From the NCBI GenBank assembly GCA_005885115.1, contig VAXX01000298.1, forward strand, positions 1 through 5,242: DNA of 5,242 bases, written 5' to 3'. The notes under the pieces were generated by a model. It saw nothing but the letters and a program-made list of their open reading frames with translations. It did not search any database and was not told where the DNA came from. Each line of letters opens with the position of its first letter. Position 1 is the stretch's first letter. Positions 1 through 5,242 of the stretch are shown in pieces. Source of the stretch: Actinomycetota bacterium (lineage in GTDB: Bacteria; Actinomycetota; Actinomycetes; Mycobacteriales; Micromonosporaceae). The position numbers and the translations under genes are program-made.

Positions 1-1260
1 TACGTGGGCGGCATCGTCGGCAGCGTCGTCACCCTGGTACCGCCGGTGCTCGTGGCCACCCACGAGGGCGCGCAGGAGGTGGCGTACTTCTACTTCCCGT
101 GGCTGTTCGGCACGTCCTGCATGGCGCTGCTGTGGAACATCACGCTGTCGCTGGTGGTCGAGGCGATCCACGACCTGGCCCGGACCAAGCAGCTGCTCGC
201 CCGCGCGGTGAAGCTGGGGCTGCTGGTGACCGTCGGGGGCGGGCTGGTCCTCGGAGTCTTCGCGCCGTGGATCCTGCGGGTCATCGGACCCGGGTACGCC
301 ACCGGCGGCACCGTGTCCCTGCAACTGATCGCGCTCAGCCTGCCGTTCATCGGCGTGAACACCCTGTACGGCGCGCTGTCGCTGATCGACACCCGGACCT
401 GGAAGGTCACCGTCCTCAAGGCGGCCAGCGCGGTCGTCATGGTCGGGCTGGCGATCCCCGCGATGGACCGGTACGGCGTCTCGGGCATGGCCCTGGCGTT
501 CCTCGCCTCGCGGGTGTTCGCCGCGCTCGCCTCGGTACCCCCGTTGGTGCGCTGCTACCGCGAGCTGTCGGCCAACGCCGCCACGGTGGTCCTCAAGCTG
601 GACCGCGAGGCGCTCGGGATGACCGCGGAGACGCAGGTCATCGCGCTCGCGCCGATCCTCGCCCGCGGCCTGAAGCTGGGGCTGCTGGTGACCGTCGGGG
701 GCGGGCTGGTCCTCGGAGTCTTCGCGCCGTGGATCCTGCGGGTCATCGGACCCGGGTACGCCACCGGCGGCACCGTGTCCCTGCAACTGATCGCGCTCAG
801 CCTGCCGTTCATCGGCGTGAACACCCTGTACGGCGCGCTGTCGCTGATCGACACCCGGACCTGGAAGGTCACCGTCCTCAAGGCGGCCAGCGCGGTCGTC
901 ATGGTCGGGCTGGCGATCCCCGCGATGGACCGGTACGGCGTCTCGGGCATGGCCCTGGCGTTCCTCGCCTCGCGGGTGTTCGCCGCGCTCGCCTCGGTAC
1001 CCCCGTTGGTGCGCTGCTACCGCGAGCTGTCGGCCAACGCCGCCACGGTGGTCCTCAAGCTGGACCGCGAGGCGCTCGGGATGACCGCGGAGACGCAGGT
1101 CATCGCGCTCGCGCCGATCCTCGCCCGCGGCCTGGCCCGGGCCCCGGAGTTCTCGGCCGGCGGCTCGGCGGTGTACCTCAGCTCGTCGCACCTGGGCACG
1201 TTCGTCGCCCCGGATCCGGACGCGGACACTGTTCTGCTGGCCCGACAGCGGGTCCCGTGA
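1..1260 (+). CDS. Polysaccharide flippase-like membrane protein (MOP/Wzx type), 5'-incomplete, with internal duplication
   Basis: The frame is open from base 1 to the TGA at 1258-1260, giving 419 residues with no true start in the window. The GTG at 4 is only an internal valine codon. The protein is a chain of hydrophobic helices separated by short Arg/Lys loops: about residues 3-20 and 28-53, then four helices (about 72-92, 106-128, 136-154, 160-183), then a cytoplasmic-looking tail. This order, with Pro and Gly inside helices and a D-R-Y-G-V-x-G loop before the last helix, resembles the C-terminal half of oligosaccharide/lipopolysaccharide flippases, which move lipid-linked glycans across the cytoplasmic membrane. 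Residues 71-224 and 225-378 are identical, so four helices plus tail occur twice; removing one copy leaves an ordinary-looking protein of 265 residues here. About 200 N-terminal residues are probably missing upstream. The downstream glycosyltransferase-like gene overlaps its stop codon, supporting an envelope-glycan role. The family is assigned by pattern, not by a search; exact substrate unknown. Confidence 0.72.
   Translation, partial: YVGGIVGSVVTLVPPVLVATHEGAQEVAYFYFPWLFGTSCMALLWNITLSLVVEAIHDLARTKQLLARAVKLGLLVTVGGGLVLGVFAPWILRVIGPGYATGGTVSLQLIALSLPFIGVNTLYGALSLIDTRTWKVTVLKAASAVVMVGLAIPAMDRYGVSGMALAFLASRVFAALASVPPLVRCYRELSANAATVVLKLDREALGMTAETQVIALAPILARGLKLGLLVTVGGGLVLGVFAPWILRVIGPGYATGGTVSLQLIALSLPFIGVNTLYGALSLIDTRTWKVTVLKAASAVVMVGLAIPAMDRYGVSGMALAFLASRVFAALASVPPLVRCYRELSANAATVVLKLDREALGMTAETQVIALAPILARGLARAPEFSAGGSAVYLSSSHLGTFVAPDPDADTVLLARQRVP
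211..1134 (+). repeat. Perfect direct tandem duplication, 2 x 462 bp, in frame
   Basis: Bases 211-672 and 673-1134 read identically when compared by eye through their whole length, an offset of 462 bases or 154 codons. The copies are adjacent with no spacer. Identity ends at 1135 (G, against A at 673). To the left only the dinucleotide TG is shared at the borders (209-210, 671-672, 1133-1134). The unit holds four membrane helices and the start of the cytoplasmic tail of the flippase-like gene, and the reading frame is preserved. Complete identity including third codon positions means either a very recent duplication or an assembly artefact; an old domain duplication would have diverged. No inverted ends or transposase are present. 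Confidence 0.97.
1257..1260 (+). promoter_or_regulatory. GTGA start/stop overlap (translational coupling)
   Basis: The GTG at 1257-1259 that opens the second gene overlaps the TGA at 1258-1260 that closes the first. No strong Shine-Dalgarno sequence is visible just upstream (the region reads cagcgggtccc), so initiation probably depends on ribosomes finishing the flippase-like gene. This overlap decides the start of gene 2: the frame is open far upstream, but that part lies in antiphase over gene 1. Confidence 0.75.
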
Positions 1261-3745
1261 GCCGGTTGTCAACTCTGGCGCCGGGTCGGCTGTGGGAGGC
1301 GTTGCTGGCCCGACCGGTACCGACCGGCGTCAACGCGGCCCTGGCCTGGACCGGGCTCGGGCTCGGGGTACTCGCCGCGGTGGTGGTACCGCTCCCGGTG
1401 GTACCGGTGGCGAAGTTCTTCGTGGTGCTCGCCTTCGCCTGCTTCGGCCCCGGCGCCGCGCTGCTGGCCCACGTCCGGTTGGGCGACGCGGTGGCGGCCT
1501 GGGCGATGACGCTGGTACTGAGCCTGTCGCTGTTCGCCCTCGGCGCGGCGGTCATGGTCTGGACGGCGAACTGGCACCCCTACCCGGAGCTGCTCGGGTA
1601 CGCCGTGGTCGCGGTGCTCTCCTCGACCGCCGCGTTCGCGCCCGCGCTCGCCGGCCGGGCCGGGCTGCCCGACGGACCGACCGCCGGCCCGCTGCCCCGG
1701 CAACGGGACCGCCGGCGCGGGGTCTTCTACGAACCGGCCGATACGACGCGGGTGCTGCCGCGGATCCCGGCGCAGCGGCCGGTTGCGGCGGACCTGCGGC
1801 CGGAGGAGCGGCCGGCCGAACGCACCGCCGTCATCCCGCGTATCGGGCCGGGCGACGTCGAGTCCACCCAGGTCATCAAGCCGGGGGTACCAGCGGCGGG
1901 CGCCGGGCGGCTGGCCCGTGAGCCGGTCCTGTTCCAGCCACCGGCCGGCCGGCCGCTGGACCTGACCCGATGGATACCGCGGATCCGGGAACCCATCCGG
2001 GAAACGGTTGCCGAGCCCGCCCCGGTCAGGCAACGCACCGGCGAACCGTGGATCCTCCGGCTGGTATCGGTCGTCTTCGGCCCGGCGTTCCTGGTCTCCA
2101 GCGTGCTGTACTGGACCGCCGCGGTGCGGATGTCGAGCGCCGCCAAGGTCGGCGACTACGGGCTGCTCCAGGCCATGCACCCGTACTTCTACGTGGCCCT
2201 GGGGTTGTGCGTCTTCGGGTTCCTGGTGGAGATCGCGCGCGGGGCCCGGCGTACCTGGTTGCTCGCCGGGTACGTCGTCGTCCTGATCCTGATCCTGCAC
2301 GCCACCGTGCCGAGCCTGGTGTACGAGCCGGAGTACGCCTGGACGTACAAGCACATCGGGGTCATCGAGCTGTTCAAGGCGCGCGGCGGCATCGTCAACG
2401 TCACCGACATCTATCAGGCGTGGCCGACGTTCTTCGCCACCGTGGCCCAGCTCAGCGCGGTGTCCGGGCTGGGCACCCTGCGCATCGCCGCCTGGGCGCC
2501 GGTGTTCTTCGACGCGCTGGACTGCCTGCCGTTGTTCGCGATCGTCCGGTCGCTGACCGACGACCGGCGGCTGCCGTACCTGACCGTCCTCATCTTCAGC
2601 TGCCTCAACTGGGTCGCGCAGGACTACCTGTCCCCGCAGGCGTTCACGTACGTCCTGGCCCTGGGTGCGGTGCTCATCATGCTGCGCTGGCTGCGTCGGG
2701 TACCGGGACCGATCAGCGTCTGGCCGCGCTGGCTGGCCCGGCTGTGGAAGTGGCTGCACACGGGCCTGGCCGAGGTGCCGTACGTGTCCCGGCGCGCCGA
2801 ACGGGCCGCGCTGTTCACCCTGTACGTGGTCTACCTGCTGGTGGTCATCTCGCACCAGCTCTCCCCGTACCTGGTCGCGCTGTCCGCGACCGGGCTGGTC
2901 GCGCTCGGGCTGGTCAAGTCCTGGCGGATCGTCCCGATCCTGCTCGGCATCTCCGTGGTGTACCTGCTGCCGCACTACGACGTGGTGGACCACTACGGCC
3001 TGTTCAACGGCCTCAACATCTTCAGTACGTTCCTGCACGGCACCCAGGGGGTGGCCCCGGACGCCGTCGGCACCGCCGGCCGGGCGCTGTCGGTGAAGCT
3101 GGTACAGATCCTCTCGGTCCTGATGTGGGGCCTGTCGGCGTTGACCGTCCTGACCTCGCGGGAACGGCTCGGGCCGGTGGCGGTACCGGCGACCCTGGCG
3201 TTCGCCCCGTTCGCGGTGATGTTCGGCCAGGGGTACGGCGGCGAGGCGATCTACCGCGTGTACCTGTTCTCCGTGCCGTGGTGCGCGTACCTGACGGCGG
3301 CGGCCCTGGTGAGCATCCAGGGGGCGCACGGGCAGTTGACCTTCGACCGGTTCAGCCGTACCGAGGTCGAGGCGAGCCGGTACGCGTACCTGCACCTGCC
3401 CCGGGACGCGGTGCTCATCGCCCCGGCGGGCAACTTCCCGGCCAAGCTGACCGCCACGTACGGGGACCTGGACGCCAACGGGGACCCGCAGAACCTGCTC
3501 AACTCGCTGCCCACCGACCGCAGCACCATCACGTCCGACGACCTGGCGGCGGTGGACTCGTTCGCCCAGGGCTACCGGGCGCCCGCGTACGTGATCCTCA
3601 CGCACAGCATGATCGCGTACGGGCACTACTTCGGGTACTGGCGCGACGGCATGCTGGAGAACCTCAACGCGGCGATGGCGAAGTCACCGGACTGGAAGGT
3701 CTTCTACCAGGCCCCGGACGCCGTGGTGTACCAGTACGTCGGCGG

Positions 3746-3749
<4 letters not shown>
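1257..3749 (+). CDS. GT-C-like multi-pass membrane glycosyltransferase, 830 aa
   Basis: By eye the protein has an N-terminal block of four helices (about 24-47, 49-73, 81-102, 111-133), a Pro/Arg-rich hydrophilic linker (about 134-264), a long multi-helix core (about 266-687) and a C-terminal soluble part (about 690-830). After helix 7 comes a loop starting Y-E-P-E-Y-A-W at residues 356-362 and running to about 390; with positive-inside topology it faces outward. An acidic first outer loop is where GT-C enzymes, which use polyprenyl-phosphate sugars, place their catalytic or metal-binding residues, so E357 and E359 are candidates. The segment [11 protein letters not shown] (451-461) is typical of a family of actinobacterial membrane proteins usually left as hypothetical or called glycosyltransferase. 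Arg-rich loops (for example 477-517) mark the cytoplasmic side. It is probably co-translated with the flippase-like gene and acts in envelope glycan assembly. The linker carries repeated T-x-x-I/L and P-R-I motifs. Helix parity puts the C-terminal domain on the unexpected side, so a helix may be missing near residue 687. Substrate unknown; a polymerase/ligase-type membrane protein is the main alternative. Confidence 0.65.

Positions 3750-5242
<1,493 letters not shown>

Noticed and set aside
90..950. Two similar minus-strand frames (90-488 and 555-950)
   Set aside because: They resemble each other only because they are antisense to the two copies of the 462-bp duplication; neither shows a protein-like pattern.
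211..1134. Insertion sequence, CRISPR or other mobile element as source of the repeat
   Set aside because: The unit is ordinary coding sequence, present exactly twice in direct orientation without spacer, terminal inverted repeats, target-site duplication or transposase.
99..1256. Upstream extension of the gene 2 reading frame over gene 1
   Set aside because: It is Arg/Gly/Pro/His-rich with no membrane or domain pattern, lies in antiphase over the real flippase-like frame, and is open only because stops are rare at this GC content. The real start is the GTG at 1257.
1269..3626. 785-codon open frame on the minus strand opposite gene 2
   Set aside because: Composition is dominated by Arg, Gln, Gly, Asp and His with no recognisable motif; it is the antisense shadow of the GT-C-like gene, whose plus-strand translation has clear membrane topology.

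Overview
The window is very GC-rich DNA, with coding regions showing the strong third-position G/C bias of an actinomycete. Frequent GGTACC sites, GTA-CCG codon pairs and the type of the three genes suggest a Micromonosporaceae-like organism; that placement is an inference, not proven here. No tRNA, rRNA, CRISPR array or transposase was seen. Coding sequence covers essentially the whole window, with no gene-free stretch of note.

Layout: (1) 1-1260, plus strand: the 3' part of a multi-pass membrane protein resembling a polysaccharide/lipid-linked oligosaccharide flippase (MOP/Wzx-like). Its beginning lies outside the window, and it carries a perfect in-frame tandem duplication of 462 bp (211-672 and 673-1134). 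(2) 1257-3749, plus strand: an 830-residue multi-pass protein that looks like a GT-C type membrane glycosyltransferase. It is joined to gene 1 by a GTGA start/stop overlap, so the two are probably translationally coupled. It has an N-terminal four-helix membrane block, a cytoplasmic Pro/Arg-rich linker, a GT-C-like membrane core and a C-terminal soluble domain. (3) 3746-5242, minus strand, convergent: the C-terminal two thirds of a UvrA-like tandem ABC ATPase (DrrC-like class). The reading frame breaks near 4379, where about 25 conserved residues also appear to be missing.

Genes 1 and 2 fit one job: building and moving a cell-envelope glycan, with a lipid-linked intermediate flipped across the membrane and sugars transferred on the outer face. 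Gene 3 is a nucleic-acid-linked ATPase unrelated in function. Its stop codon interlocks with that of gene 2 inside a hairpin that may act as a terminator for both strands.

The points most worth a second look are: the exact 462-bp tandem duplication; the broken uvrA-like gene; a hairpin formed by the last codons of two convergent genes; repeated Thr-x-x-Ile/Leu motifs in the cytoplasmic linker of gene 2, one of them (TQVI) shared with the flippase tail; and a transmembrane-parity problem near the C-terminus of gene 2 that may reflect a lost helix. The duplication and the frame break could be biological or could be assembly/sequence errors. I see no clearly new defence or mobile system here.
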